Below are positions 1 to 6,585 of a stretch of 64,000 bases of DNA, piece after piece. Location: positions 1 through 64,000 of the forward strand of contig NZ_JAJCRR010000005.1 in NCBI RefSeq assembly GCF_020564355.1, read 5' to 3'. Position 1 is the first letter of the stretch, and each line of letters begins with the position of its first letter. The notes under the pieces are model-generated. The model was not told the origin of the DNA. It made no database searches and worked only from the letters and a program-made list of their open reading frames with translations. The DNA is from Lachnospira pectinoschiza. GTDB taxonomy: Bacteria; Bacillota; Clostridia; Lachnospirales; Lachnospiraceae. Both the position numbers and the translations under genes were made by a program.

Positions 1-57
1 GGTGGAAGCGTGGTGACATGTGGAGCTGATTCATACTAATAGGTCGAGGGCTTAACC
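1..57 (+). rRNA. rrl: 23S rRNA, 3' end (partial)
   Basis: The first bases match the conserved 3' terminus of bacterial 23S rRNA: the GGTGGAAGCGTGGTGACATG stretch, then AATACTAATAGGTCGAGGGC and CTTAACC. The gene begins upstream of the window. The mature end is placed at the CTTAACC by analogy with other Firmicutes and may be off by a few bases. No 5S gene follows; a tRNA cluster comes next, after about 140 bases of spacer. Confidence 0.93.
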
Positions 58-198
58 GAAGAAGGTTAGGTTTGCAAAAAGAAACGGATAGAACGAGAGT
101 TATCCAGAGGATAATCGGATGAAAAAGGTATTGCAAAAGCAGTTCCTGTATGATATATTTAATGTGCAGTTTTGAAAGAACAGTTTATTCTTTCATAT

Positions 199-270
199 TC
201 CTCGATAGCTCAATGGTAGAGCACTCGGCTGTTAACCGAGTTGTTGTAGGTTCGAGCCCTACTCGGGGAG
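199..270 (+). tRNA. tRNA-Asn (GTT)
   Basis: A full cloverleaf can be drawn. The acceptor stem pairs 199-205 with 263-269, with one T-G wobble. The anticodon stem CTCGG/CCGAG frames the loop CTGTTAA with anticodon GTT. The T arm is GTAGG-TTCGAGC-CCTAC and the discriminator is G270. No CCA is encoded. It is the first of three tRNAs behind the 23S gene. Confidence 0.96.
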
Positions 271-320
271 TTTATTTTATAAATGAGTAGGACTACTTGT
301 CCATTCTCCCTATGAAATAA

Positions 321-392
321 GGCTCCATGGTCAAGCGGTTAAGACACCGCCCTTTCACGGCGGTAACAGGGGTTCAAATCCCCTTGGAGTCA
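321..392 (+). tRNA. tRNA-Glu (TTC)
   Basis: Acceptor stem GGCTCCA pairs with TGGAGTC, with one wobble. The anticodon stem CCGCC/GGCGG frames CTTTCAC with anticodon TTC. The T arm is AGGGG-TTCAAAT-CCCCT and the discriminator is A392. CCA is not encoded. Confidence 0.96.
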
Positions 393-425
393 TTTTTTAC
401 TAATGAATTGCATAGTATAGACTAT

Positions 426-496
426 GGCGACATAGCCAAGTGGTAAGGCGTGGGACTGCAACTCCCTGATCATCAGTTCGAGTCTGATTGTCGCCT
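426..496 (+). tRNA. tRNA-Cys (GCA)
   Basis: Acceptor stem GGCGACA pairs perfectly with TGTCGCC. The anticodon loop carries GCA. The T arm is ATCAG-TTCGAGT-CTGAT and the discriminator is T496. It is the last tRNA of the cluster and is followed at once by a terminator. Confidence 0.95.
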
Positions 497-504
497 CTCT
501 AAGG

Positions 505-535
505 ATCTCATAAGTTTCGGCTTATGAGATTTTTT
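505..535 (+). terminator. Intrinsic terminator of the rRNA-tRNA operon
   Basis: A perfect 10-bp stem (ATCTCATAAG at 505-514 with CTTATGAGAT at 521-530) closes a 6-nt loop and is followed by five Ts. It sits 8 bases after tRNA-Cys. Confidence 0.93.
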
Positions 536-555
536 GCATTTATGGAGAATATCTG

Positions 556-584
556 TTTTCATAAAAATGTATTTATGCTATAAT
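556..584 (+). promoter_or_regulatory. Promoter for the lipoprotein gene
   Basis: A perfect -10 TATAAT lies at 579-584, with a -35-like TTTTCA at 556-561 and 17-bp spacing. Transcription would start near 592, just before the structured leader at 600-691. Confidence 0.7.
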
Positions 585-599
585 ATGCATAAACAATGA

Positions 600-691
600 G
601 CCGTGCCGTACGGAAGGATAGAAAAGAACTGTGCTTGCACAAAGTTCTTTTCTGGACTTTCGGATGATAGGGCGAACGCCCTCATGCACGG
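600..691 (+). ncRNA. Structured 5' leader, three-way-junction-like, class not identified
   Basis: The leader between promoter and lipoprotein start can fold into a closing stem (CCGTGC 601-606 with GCACGG 686-691). This encloses a long hairpin (621-630 with 643-652, extended by GTG/CAC) and a short GGGC/GCCC hairpin (670-681). About 30 bases separate it from the start codon at 721. I could not match it to a riboswitch or leader class from memory. The overlapping reading frame here has no ribosome binding site and looks like a shadow. Confidence 0.5.
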
Positions 692-720
692 ATTAAGACA
701 GGCAAAGCAGGGTAAAAGAT

Positions 721-1518
721 ATGAGAAAAAAATTCATAATAAAGATGGCTTCTATTGGGGCAGTGGTTCTGCTAGCCGCCGGAATGGCTGCGTGCGGAAA
801 AAAGACGGAAGCAGTAATTACAACAGATGGTGAAGAATTTTCCGAACCGGAAAAGGAATATCCTACCGTGGCACAAAGCCGTGCCAAAAAGTTTTCATAT
901 AATGATTTAACAGTAGGAAAACTCGAGTATCTGATGACAGAAGATGAAGTGATAAAGATTTTAGGCGAGCCGGTCACATCGTATAATGCGAATGAAAAAA
1001 GCACGGCAGCCCAGACGGAGGTCGTCAAAGAAAAAATTTATTCGTATAACGAGCTGACACTTATTTTTTCGGAAATTAAGGGGAAATATGTTTTGACGGC
1101 GGCAGCTTCGGTCGGGGAAAACGATACTTTTTCAAGAGGTCTTAAAGTCGGAGATTCCGTAGATAAAATTTATGATGGATATTACAGGGATGCCGACTAT
1201 ATGAATCATACCTACTATTCTGACGATAAGACTGCGGTTATGGGCAAGATGCTTTATGGCAGCTTTACTATGGATGCATTGGAAAATGTCAAGACAAAAG
1301 ACAAGGTAGAATATGGCGTGATTAATTATAATGGGGCTTCATCACTTGAAACAGCTGAAACGTATATTGTAGAGTTTACGTATTTTGAACCGCCGTATCA
1401 GAGTGGTATTGCAGCAGTGACGGATGATTTTGCCCAGATTGCATTTGATATTGATGATAAGGGTATCATTACGGCAATCCGGTGGTATTATTATCCGGAA
1501 GAAGAATCCGCAGAATAA
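721..1518 (+). CDS. Putative lipoprotein of unknown function
   Basis: The 265-residue protein begins with a lipoprotein signal peptide: basic MRKKFIIK, a hydrophobic stretch, then GMAAC with the lipidated cysteine at residue 25. The mature part has no motif I recognise; it is moderately acidic and ends with EEESAE. Segments such as LTVGKLEYLMTEDEVIKILG (residues about 60-80) recall the repeats of small outer-envelope lipoproteins that measure sequence around a conserved GxP, but this is weak. It is expressed from its own promoter through a structured leader. The next gene is a nucleotidyltransferase about 80 bases downstream. Function unknown. Confidence 0.8.
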   Translation: MRKKFIIKMASIGAVVLLAAGMAACGKKTEAVITTDGEEFSEPEKEYPTVAQSRAKKFSYNDLTVGKLEYLMTEDEVIKILGEPVTSYNANEKSTAAQTEVVKEKIYSYNELTLIFSEIKGKYVLTAAASVGENDTFSRGLKVGDSVDKIYDGYYRDADYMNHTYYSDDKTAVMGKMLYGSFTMDALENVKTKDKVEYGVINYNGASSLETAETYIVEFTYFEPPYQSGIAAVTDDFAQIAFDIDDKGIITAIRWYYYPEEESAE

Positions 1519-1596
1519 AGCTTATTAAAGGGCAGAAAGCAGCGCTTTTAATAAATAAATGAAGAAAATAATATACGATAAAGGAGTATGAACAAA

Positions 1597-2523
1597 ATGA
1601 AATCAACAACATTAGTCATCATGGCAGCAGGAATGGGAAGCAGATTCGGGGGCGGAATCAAGCAGCTTGAAGCAATGGGTCCAAACGGCGAAATTATCAT
1701 GGACTATTCCATTTATGATGCTATTGAAGCAGGATTTAATAAAGTAGTTTTTGTAACAAGAAAAGATTTACTTGCAACATTTAAGGAAGTTATCGGTGAC
1801 AGAATTGCAAAGGTCATTCCTGTAGAATATGCATTTCAGGAACTCTCAGATGTACCGGAAGGATTTTCTGTACCGGAAGGCAGAACAAAGCCATGGGGAA
1901 CAGGTCAGGCGGTTCTTGCATGTAAGGGTATTGTCAATGAGCCGTTCCTTGTAATTAATGCAGATGATTATTACGGAAAAGAAGCATTTAAGCTGATTCA
2001 TGATTTCCTTGTATCAGACCATGCTGAAAAGGCAGAAAAACAGTATGACTTCTGTATGGCAGGATTTATCCTTGGCAATACATTAAGTGATAATGGTGCC
2101 GTTACAAGAGGAATCTGCGTTGTTGATGAAAATGAACATTTAATCGGTGTCAATGAAACAGGTGGCATTGTAAAGACTGCAACAGGTGCAGCATGCGATG
2201 ACAAGGACGGCAACCAGACAGCATGTGACCCGGCAAGCCATGTATCCATGAATATGTGGGGTTTTACACCGGATTTCTTAGACGAACTTGAAAGCGGTTT
2301 CCGCACATTCTTATCAGAGCAAAAGGAAGGCGATATTAAGAGCGAATATCTGCTTCCTACGATTGTAGACCAGTTAATTAAGTCCGGCAGAGCCAATGTA
2401 TCTGTTCTTGAAACAACAGATAAGTGGTTTGGTGTTACATATAAGGAAGATAAACCGGTTGTAGTAGAGTCTATTAAGAAACTGATTGCAGAAGGAAAGT
2501 ATCCTGAAAAACTGTACAAATAA
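1597..2523 (+). CDS. Sugar-phosphate nucleotidyltransferase family protein
   Basis: This 308-residue protein has the N-terminal nucleotide-binding signature of NTP_transferase enzymes (LVIMAAGMGSRFGG, residues about 5-18), followed by KQLEAMGPNGE. In this family the signature binds the nucleotide, and members transfer a nucleotidyl group to a sugar 1-phosphate. The metal-binding Asp is plausibly in VINADDYYG. The substrate cannot be read from sequence. The AAGGAG at 1581-1586 is only 1 base from the ATG at 1588 but 10 bases from the ATG at 1597, so 1597 is preferred. The Wzz-like and CpsD-like genes that follow suggest a role in surface polysaccharide precursor supply (inference). Confidence 0.82.
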   Translation: MKSTTLVIMAAGMGSRFGGGIKQLEAMGPNGEIIMDYSIYDAIEAGFNKVVFVTRKDLLATFKEVIGDRIAKVIPVEYAFQELSDVPEGFSVPEGRTKPWGTGQAVLACKGIVNEPFLVINADDYYGKEAFKLIHDFLVSDHAEKAEKQYDFCMAGFILGNTLSDNGAVTRGICVVDENEHLIGVNETGGIVKTATGAACDDKDGNQTACDPASHVSMNMWGFTPDFLDELESGFRTFLSEQKEGDIKSEYLLPTIVDQLIKSGRANVSVLETTDKWFGVTYKEDKPVVVESIKKLIAEGKYPEKLYK

Positions 2524-2539
2524 TAAGGAGTAAGGGCAA

Positions 2540-3799
2540 ATGAAAAAGTTTGCAAGATGTGTTCTCATATTAATATTTGTCATCATTGTCAGCGGTGCCT
2601 GCGGTTATTTTTACGAAGACAAGACATTGACAACGATGTATACCTCAACAACACAGCTTTATGTAGTACCGGGAGAGGAAAATGAAGCAACTGTCAGAGC
2701 AGTAAATGGCGGACTCAAAGATGATTTTATCATTGTCTTTAAGAGCAATGTTGTTATTCAGGAAGCGCAAAGAATTGCAGGAACATCAGAAGATATTGCA
2801 TCATATCTTACGGTGTCTTCACCGGCAAACAGTAATATCGTTGAGATTACCTGTACCAATCCGGACCAGAATACGGCAAAACAGTATGTGGATGCGGTTG
2901 CAAAGACTGCATTAAAGACAACCAGCATTATTCCGGTAAAGTCCATTCAGATTTTATCAGAAGGAACCTCTACGAATACACCGGTGAAGCCGGATTTATA
3001 CCGTAATACGCTGATGATTGCAGGCGCGTGCGGAGCAGTCTGTGCAGTGCTTGAAATCATTATTGTCCTGATACTGTGTGCATTTAAAAAGCCGGAAGAC
3101 CATTCAGATGATGAATTTGAATATGAAAAATATTACGGCAAATATGCAGCCTTGCGCGCACCGCAGCCACAGCAGTTTATTGATGATAAAAAGCATGAGG
3201 AAGAAAAGCGGGAAGATGACAATGTAAAACAAAGCCATGAGCCGCAGCCACAGAAAAAACATTCTGAACCGCAGGAAATGAAAGACATTTTAGAAGATTT
3301 TGACGAAGATTATGCGGAAGAAGATGAAGATGTGTTTGCCGATGACGCTTTAGAAGACGAAGATGAAACGGAAGAAGCGAAGGCATTACAGGAAGCGGCA
3401 ATTACGCAGGAAGAAGCCGGACAGGAACAGGATTCACAGATGAAAGTTTCACAGCAGGAAGAAAAACAGGAAGCGGCAGAAACGTCAGAGGACACTCATC
3501 CGGATACAGAGGAAGATGTATTTGCAGATGCCACATCTGATGATGATGAAACTGATGATGAATTTGACGGTGATATCTTGGAAGGCGATGTCGTAGAAGA
3601 TAATGACTCAGACGATGATGTTATACAGGAAGACGTTGTAGAAGAAGATATCGTGGAAGATGTTTCAGACGAAGCTGCTGCAGCAGAAACCGGAACGGAT
3701 AAAGCGAAGGTGGCGGAAGTACCGGAAGAAACCGCAATTGATATATACCGCGTGGGACAGCAGTCCAGCAGCCGGGTAATTGCAAGAATTCAAAAGTAA
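2540..3799 (+). CDS. Wzz/YveK-like polysaccharide chain-length protein with long acidic tail
   Basis: The protein has 419 residues. A first membrane segment (about 5-23) is followed by an extracytoplasmic domain of about 130 residues, then a second membrane segment (about 155-177). This is the Wzz/YveK topology, and the domain text (YTSTTQLYVVP near the start, PVKPDLYRN before the second segment) fits that family. After the second segment it departs from the family: about 230 residues very rich in Asp and Glu, with repeated DEDE-type runs, probably cytoplasmic and disordered. Start by AAGGAG at 2525-2530, 9 bases before ATG. The CpsD-like partner follows directly. Likely role: co-polymerase or scaffold in surface polysaccharide export (inference). 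Confidence 0.75.
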   Translation: MKKFARCVLILIFVIIVSGACGYFYEDKTLTTMYTSTTQLYVVPGEENEATVRAVNGGLKDDFIIVFKSNVVIQEAQRIAGTSEDIASYLTVSSPANSNIVEITCTNPDQNTAKQYVDAVAKTALKTTSIIPVKSIQILSEGTSTNTPVKPDLYRNTLMIAGACGAVCAVLEIIIVLILCAFKKPEDHSDDEFEYEKYYGKYAALRAPQPQQFIDDKKHEEEKREDDNVKQSHEPQPQKKHSEPQEMKDILEDFDEDYAEEDEDVFADDALEDEDETEEAKALQEAAITQEEAGQEQDSQMKVSQQEEKQEAAETSEDTHPDTEEDVFADATSDDDETDDEFDGDILEGDVVEDNDSDDDVIQEDVVEEDIVEDVSDEAAAAETGTDKAKVAEVPEETAIDIYRVGQQSSSRVIARIQK

Positions 3800-3814
3800 A
3801 GGCAGGTTTTGTAA

Positions 3815-4393
3815 GTGTTTAGTGTTAATATTGATAAATTAATAAAAATGACACCGCTGGAAGCAGAAAGCTATGCAAAAGCTGCGGATTCACTGGAAAA
3901 TCTGCTTGCAGATAAAGGAAATATGCTGGCGGTTGTCGGCAGCGGCATGAGTTCTTTTAAACTTGCAGCGGCATTTATGGAAAAAGAAAAACGTGTATTA
4001 TTTGTCGATGCAGATTTTAGTCAGGAAGTTTTTTTGGGAAAATATAAGCTTGGCAAAAATTTAAAAGGCATTTTTGATTATACACAGGGTGAGGGTACTG
4101 CCAAAGATATCATCTGTGTAACAAACCGTGAAAAACTGGATGTTGTGTTTACGGGAAATGTTGAAAACCTGCGTTTTGACGGCACAGCTTTAAAGACGGT
4201 GCTTGAAGAATACGCAAAGGAGTATGATCTTGTAGTTGTGCAGTCTGATGAACAGGGCAGAACGGCCGGTGTATGCGATGCAGCCGTTCTGATACTGGAG
4301 GAGTCACAGTACAGTGAACTGACTGCCGAAACAAGAATAGCAGAACTTGACAAAAATGGATGTACAGTGTTAGGTGTGATTATTGATGAATGA
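3815..4393 (+). CDS. CpsD/CapB-like ATPase with degenerate P-loop
   Basis: The 192-residue protein aligns by eye with bacterial tyrosine kinases of the CpsD/CapB type: a P-loop position, then RVLFVDADF (Walker A' motif, residues about 62-70), a GIFDYTQGEGTAKDII segment matching the GLSDVL region, and a VVVQSD strand at the Walker B place. The P-loop itself reads VGSGMSSFKLAA where GxGKST is expected, so the nucleotide-binding lysine is missing. There is no C-terminal tyrosine cluster. It starts with GTG at 3815 and follows the Wzz-like gene by 15 bases, the usual pairing. It probably works as a non-catalytic partner (inference). Its end overlaps the sirtuin gene. Confidence 0.75.
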   Translation: MFSVNIDKLIKMTPLEAESYAKAADSLENLLADKGNMLAVVGSGMSSFKLAAAFMEKEKRVLFVDADFSQEVFLGKYKLGKNLKGIFDYTQGEGTAKDIICVTNREKLDVVFTGNVENLRFDGTALKTVLEEYAKEYDLVVVQSDEQGRTAGVCDAAVLILEESQYSELTAETRIAELDKNGCTVLGVIIDE

Positions 4394-5105
4394 TAAAATG
4401 GAGCAGTTTGTAAAATGGGTGGAAGAATCGGATAATATTGTATTTTTTGGCGGCGCAGGCGTGTCCACAGAAAGCGGAATTCCGGATTTTCGGAGTGTGG
4501 ACGGTCTGTATCATCAGAAATATGACTATCCGCCGGAAACCATTTTAAGTCATTCTTTTTATATGAGGAAACCGGAAGAATTTTTCCGCTTCTATAAAAA
4601 CAAGATGCTTTTTCCAAAGGCAGAGCCTTCCACAACGCATAAAAAGCTGGCCAAACTGGAAGCAGACGGAAAGTTAAAAGGCATTGTGACCCAGAATATT
4701 GATGGTCTGCACCAGAAAGCGGGCAGCCGTCATGTCATTGAACTACACGGTTCGGTATTGCGCAATTACTGTGAGCGATGTCATCAGTTTTATGGACTGG
4801 ATGCCATTTTACAGAGTGAAGGAGTTCCGAAGTGCAGCTGCGGCGGAAGAATCAAACCGGATGTCGTATTATATGAAGAAGGACTTGATGAAGAAAACAT
4901 TGAAGAGGCAGTCCGTTTAATCCGGGAAGCCGACATACTTATTGTAGGCGGCACTTCGCTGGGGGTTTATCCGGCAGCCGGGTTGATTGATTATTACCGC
5001 GGACATAAGCTGGTACTTATCAATAAATCCGAAACACCGTATGATAACCGGGCAGACTTGCTGATTCATGATGCCTTAGGTGAGGTATTTTCAAAAATTG
5101 GATAA
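4386..5105 (+). CDS. cobB: NAD-dependent protein deacylase (sirtuin)
   Basis: The 239-residue protein carries the sirtuin core: GAGVSTESGIPDFR (residues about 22-35) for NAD binding, QNIDGLH (about 103-109), catalytic HGS shortly after, a zinc site made by CERC and CSC, and GTSL. Sirtuins remove acyl groups from lysines using NAD and yield nicotinamide and O-acyl-ADP-ribose. The ATG at 4386 overlaps the previous stop by 8 bases, so translation is probably coupled. An in-frame TTG one codon earlier and an ATG at 4398 are less attractive. Substrates are not evident. Its presence behind polysaccharide genes may be incidental. Confidence 0.93.
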   Translation: MNDKMEQFVKWVEESDNIVFFGGAGVSTESGIPDFRSVDGLYHQKYDYPPETILSHSFYMRKPEEFFRFYKNKMLFPKAEPSTTHKKLAKLEADGKLKGIVTQNIDGLHQKAGSRHVIELHGSVLRNYCERCHQFYGLDAILQSEGVPKCSCGGRIKPDVVLYEEGLDEENIEEAVRLIREADILIVGGTSLGVYPAAGLIDYYRGHKLVLINKSETPYDNRADLLIHDALGEVFSKIG

Positions 5106-5117
5106 ACAGGAGTGCAT

Positions 5118-5297
5118 ATGGATTATCAGGTTGGAGATATTGTACAACTCAAAAAAAAACACCCCTGCGGAAGCAGTGAATGGGAAATTTTACGCGTAGG
5201 GGCAGATTTTAAGCTGAAATGCTGCGGCTGCGGTCATGAAATAATGGTCAGACGCTCGCTTGTAGAAAAGAATACAAAAAATTTAAAAAAGGCTTGA
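5118..5297 (+). CDS. DUF951 family protein (YyzM-like)
   Basis: This small 59-residue protein starts MDYQVGDIVQLKKKHPCG and has the family pattern of a short beta-rich domain: CG after the lysine run, then CCGCGHEIMVRRS. The cysteines could bind a metal. The role is unknown. AGGAG at 5108-5112 sits 5 bases before the ATG at 5118, which decides the start; the GTG two codons upstream overlaps the ribosome binding site. B. subtilis also has a DUF951 gene (yyzM) near rpsF-ssb-rpsR, so the neighbourhood is conserved. Its stop codon lies inside the -35 box of the rpsF promoter. Confidence 0.85.
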   Translation: MDYQVGDIVQLKKKHPCGSSEWEILRVGADFKLKCCGCGHEIMVRRSLVEKNTKNLKKA

Positions 5298-5322
5298 AAT
5301 CATTTTAGATATATGATAAAAT
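5294..5322 (+). promoter_or_regulatory. Promoter of rpsF-ssb-rpsR
   Basis: TTGAAA at 5294-5299, 17-bp spacer, TAAAAT at 5317-5322, preceded by TGA in the extended -10 position. It overlaps the end of the DUF951 gene. Confidence 0.75.
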
Positions 5323-5343
5323 CATATCTTGTGATATATATTC

Positions 5344-5374
5344 CTTGTTCCTCTCTAATAGAGGGACCAACAAG
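5344..5374 (+). promoter_or_regulatory. rpsF leader hairpin, possible S6:S18 autoregulatory site
   Basis: CTTGTT (5344-5349) pairs with AACAAG (5369-5374). Inside, CCTCT (5350-5354) pairs with AGAGG (5360-5364), leaving a one-sided 3' bulge GACC. A bulged hairpin upstream of rpsF matches the general architecture of the leader bound by the S6:S18 complex in other bacteria. I have not checked it against the published consensus, so the assignment is an inference. Confidence 0.5.
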
Positions 5375-5397
5375 ACCAGAAGGAGGTGCGACGTAGA

Positions 5398-5685
5398 ATG
5401 AATAAGTATGAATTAGCATTAGTTGTTAGCGCAAACGTCGATGAGGAAGTAAGAAATGCCACAGTTGAACAGGTGAAAGAATTAATCACTCGTTTCGGCG
5501 GTACAATTACTGACCCGGGTACATGCGAAAAGAAGAAGCTTGCATACGAAATCCAGAAGATGAGCGAAGGCTTCTACTGCTTCATTAAGTTTGATGCAGA
5601 TGCAGCTTGCCCTGCTGAAGTAGAAAGCAGAATTCGTATCATGGAAAATGTAATCAGATTCTTAATCGTAAAAGACGGAGAATAA
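5398..5685 (+). CDS. rpsF: 30S ribosomal protein bS6
   Basis: The 95-residue protein begins MNKYELALVVSANVDEE and shows the bS6 pattern through KKKLAYEIQKMSEGFYCFIKF and the C-terminal IMENVIRFLIVK. It binds S18 and 16S rRNA on the platform of the small subunit. AAGGAGGT at 5380-5387 places the start at ATG 5398, not at the upstream in-frame GTG. First gene of the rpsF-ssb-rpsR operon. Confidence 0.97.
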   Translation: MNKYELALVVSANVDEEVRNATVEQVKELITRFGGTITDPGTCEKKKLAYEIQKMSEGFYCFIKFDADAACPAEVESRIRIMENVIRFLIVKDGE

Positions 5686-5736
5686 TTGATTTTGATGTTT
5701 GGCTTACAACTCTTTGAATAGAAGAGGAGATTAAGT

Positions 5737-6195
5737 ATGAACAAAGTGATATTAATGGGTAGACTGACCAGAGAACCGGATGTTCGTTATTCACAGAACT
5801 CTGACGGCTCTATGGCAGTTGCAAGATATACATTAGCTGTAGACAGAAGACGTGCTAGAACCAATAGCGACGGCGCTGAGCAGACTGCTGATTTTATCAG
5901 CTGTGTTGCATTTGGCAGACAGGGTGAATTTGCTGAAAAGTATCTTCATCAGGGAACCAAGATTGCCATTACCGGCAGAATCCAGACAGGAAGCTATACG
6001 AATAAGGACGGACAGAGAGTTTACACGACTGATGTAGTTGTTGAAGAACAGGAATTTGCAGAGAGTAAATCTTCAGCAGCAGCAAATAGTGGTGCTGCCT
6101 ATACACCATCAAGACCGGAACCAAGTGCGGCAGCCGGAGATGGATTTATGAATATTCCTGATGGAGTGGAAGACGAAGGTTTACCTTTTAACTAA
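5737..6195 (+). CDS. ssb: Single-stranded DNA-binding protein
   Basis: This 152-residue protein begins [19 protein letters not shown] and has an OB-fold of about 105 residues, including [19 protein letters not shown] and [14 protein letters not shown] flexible Ser/Ala-rich linker leads to an acidic tip ending EDEGLPFN; the usual partner-binding tip ends in PF, so here one residue follows it. It protects single-stranded DNA and recruits repair and replication proteins. It lies between rpsF and rpsR, the common bacterial arrangement. Confidence 0.97.
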   Translation: MNKVILMGRLTREPDVRYSQNSDGSMAVARYTLAVDRRRARTNSDGAEQTADFISCVAFGRQGEFAEKYLHQGTKIAITGRIQTGSYTNKDGQRVYTTDVVVEEQEFAESKSSAAANSGAAYTPSRPEPSAAAGDGFMNIPDGVEDEGLPFN

Positions 6196-6212
6196 AACAG
6201 GAGGTAAATGAA

Positions 6213-6476
6213 ATGCCAGAAAAGAAGTCTGAAAGACCAGAAGGTCAGATGAGAAGAAGACCAATGCGCAGAAGAAAGAAAGTATGTGCATTTTGTGCAG
6301 ATGCCAACAAGGCTCTGGATTATAAAGATGTTGCTTTATTAAAGAAGTATGTTTCTGAAAGAGGAAAAATCCTTCCAAGAAGAATCACAGGAAACTGTGC
6401 AAAGCATCAGAGAGCTCTTACAGTAGCTGTTAAGAGAGCAAGACACGTAGCATTAATGCCATACAGCATTGATTAA
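6213..6476 (+). CDS. rpsR: 30S ribosomal protein bS18
   Basis: The 87-residue protein has a basic N-terminus ([11 protein letters not shown]) and the S18 core [28 protein letters not shown]. It keeps CAFC and GNCAKHQR, the cysteines and histidine of the zinc-binding form of S18. The ribosome binding site AGGAGG is close upstream. Last gene of the operon, followed by a terminator. Confidence 0.97.
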   Translation: MPEKKSERPEGQMRRRPMRRRKKVCAFCADANKALDYKDVALLKKYVSERGKILPRRITGNCAKHQRALTVAVKRARHVALMPYSID

Positions 6477-6488
6477 TTAGTGGATTGA

Positions 6489-6524
6489 AAAGCCATGATA
6501 TCGAAAGGTATCATGGCTTTTTTG
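6489..6524 (+). terminator. Terminator after rpsR
   Basis: AGCCATGATA (6491-6500) pairs with TATCATGGCT (6509-6518) and is followed by a T run. Confidence 0.93.
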
Positions 6525-6553
6525 TTTACTTTAAATACGAGAAATGATATAAT
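6525..6553 (+). promoter_or_regulatory. Promoter of gdpP-rplI-dnaB
   Basis: TTTACT at 6525-6530, 17-bp spacer, perfect TATAAT at 6548-6553, immediately behind the rpsR terminator. Confidence 0.78.
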
Positions 6554-6585
6554 AGTATCACTTTAGGGTTATTGGAGAAGTTGCG

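Noticed and set aside
603..833. Open frame in the lipoprotein leader
   Set aside because: Overlaps the hairpins and the real lipoprotein start, has no ribosome binding site and no homology that I recognise.
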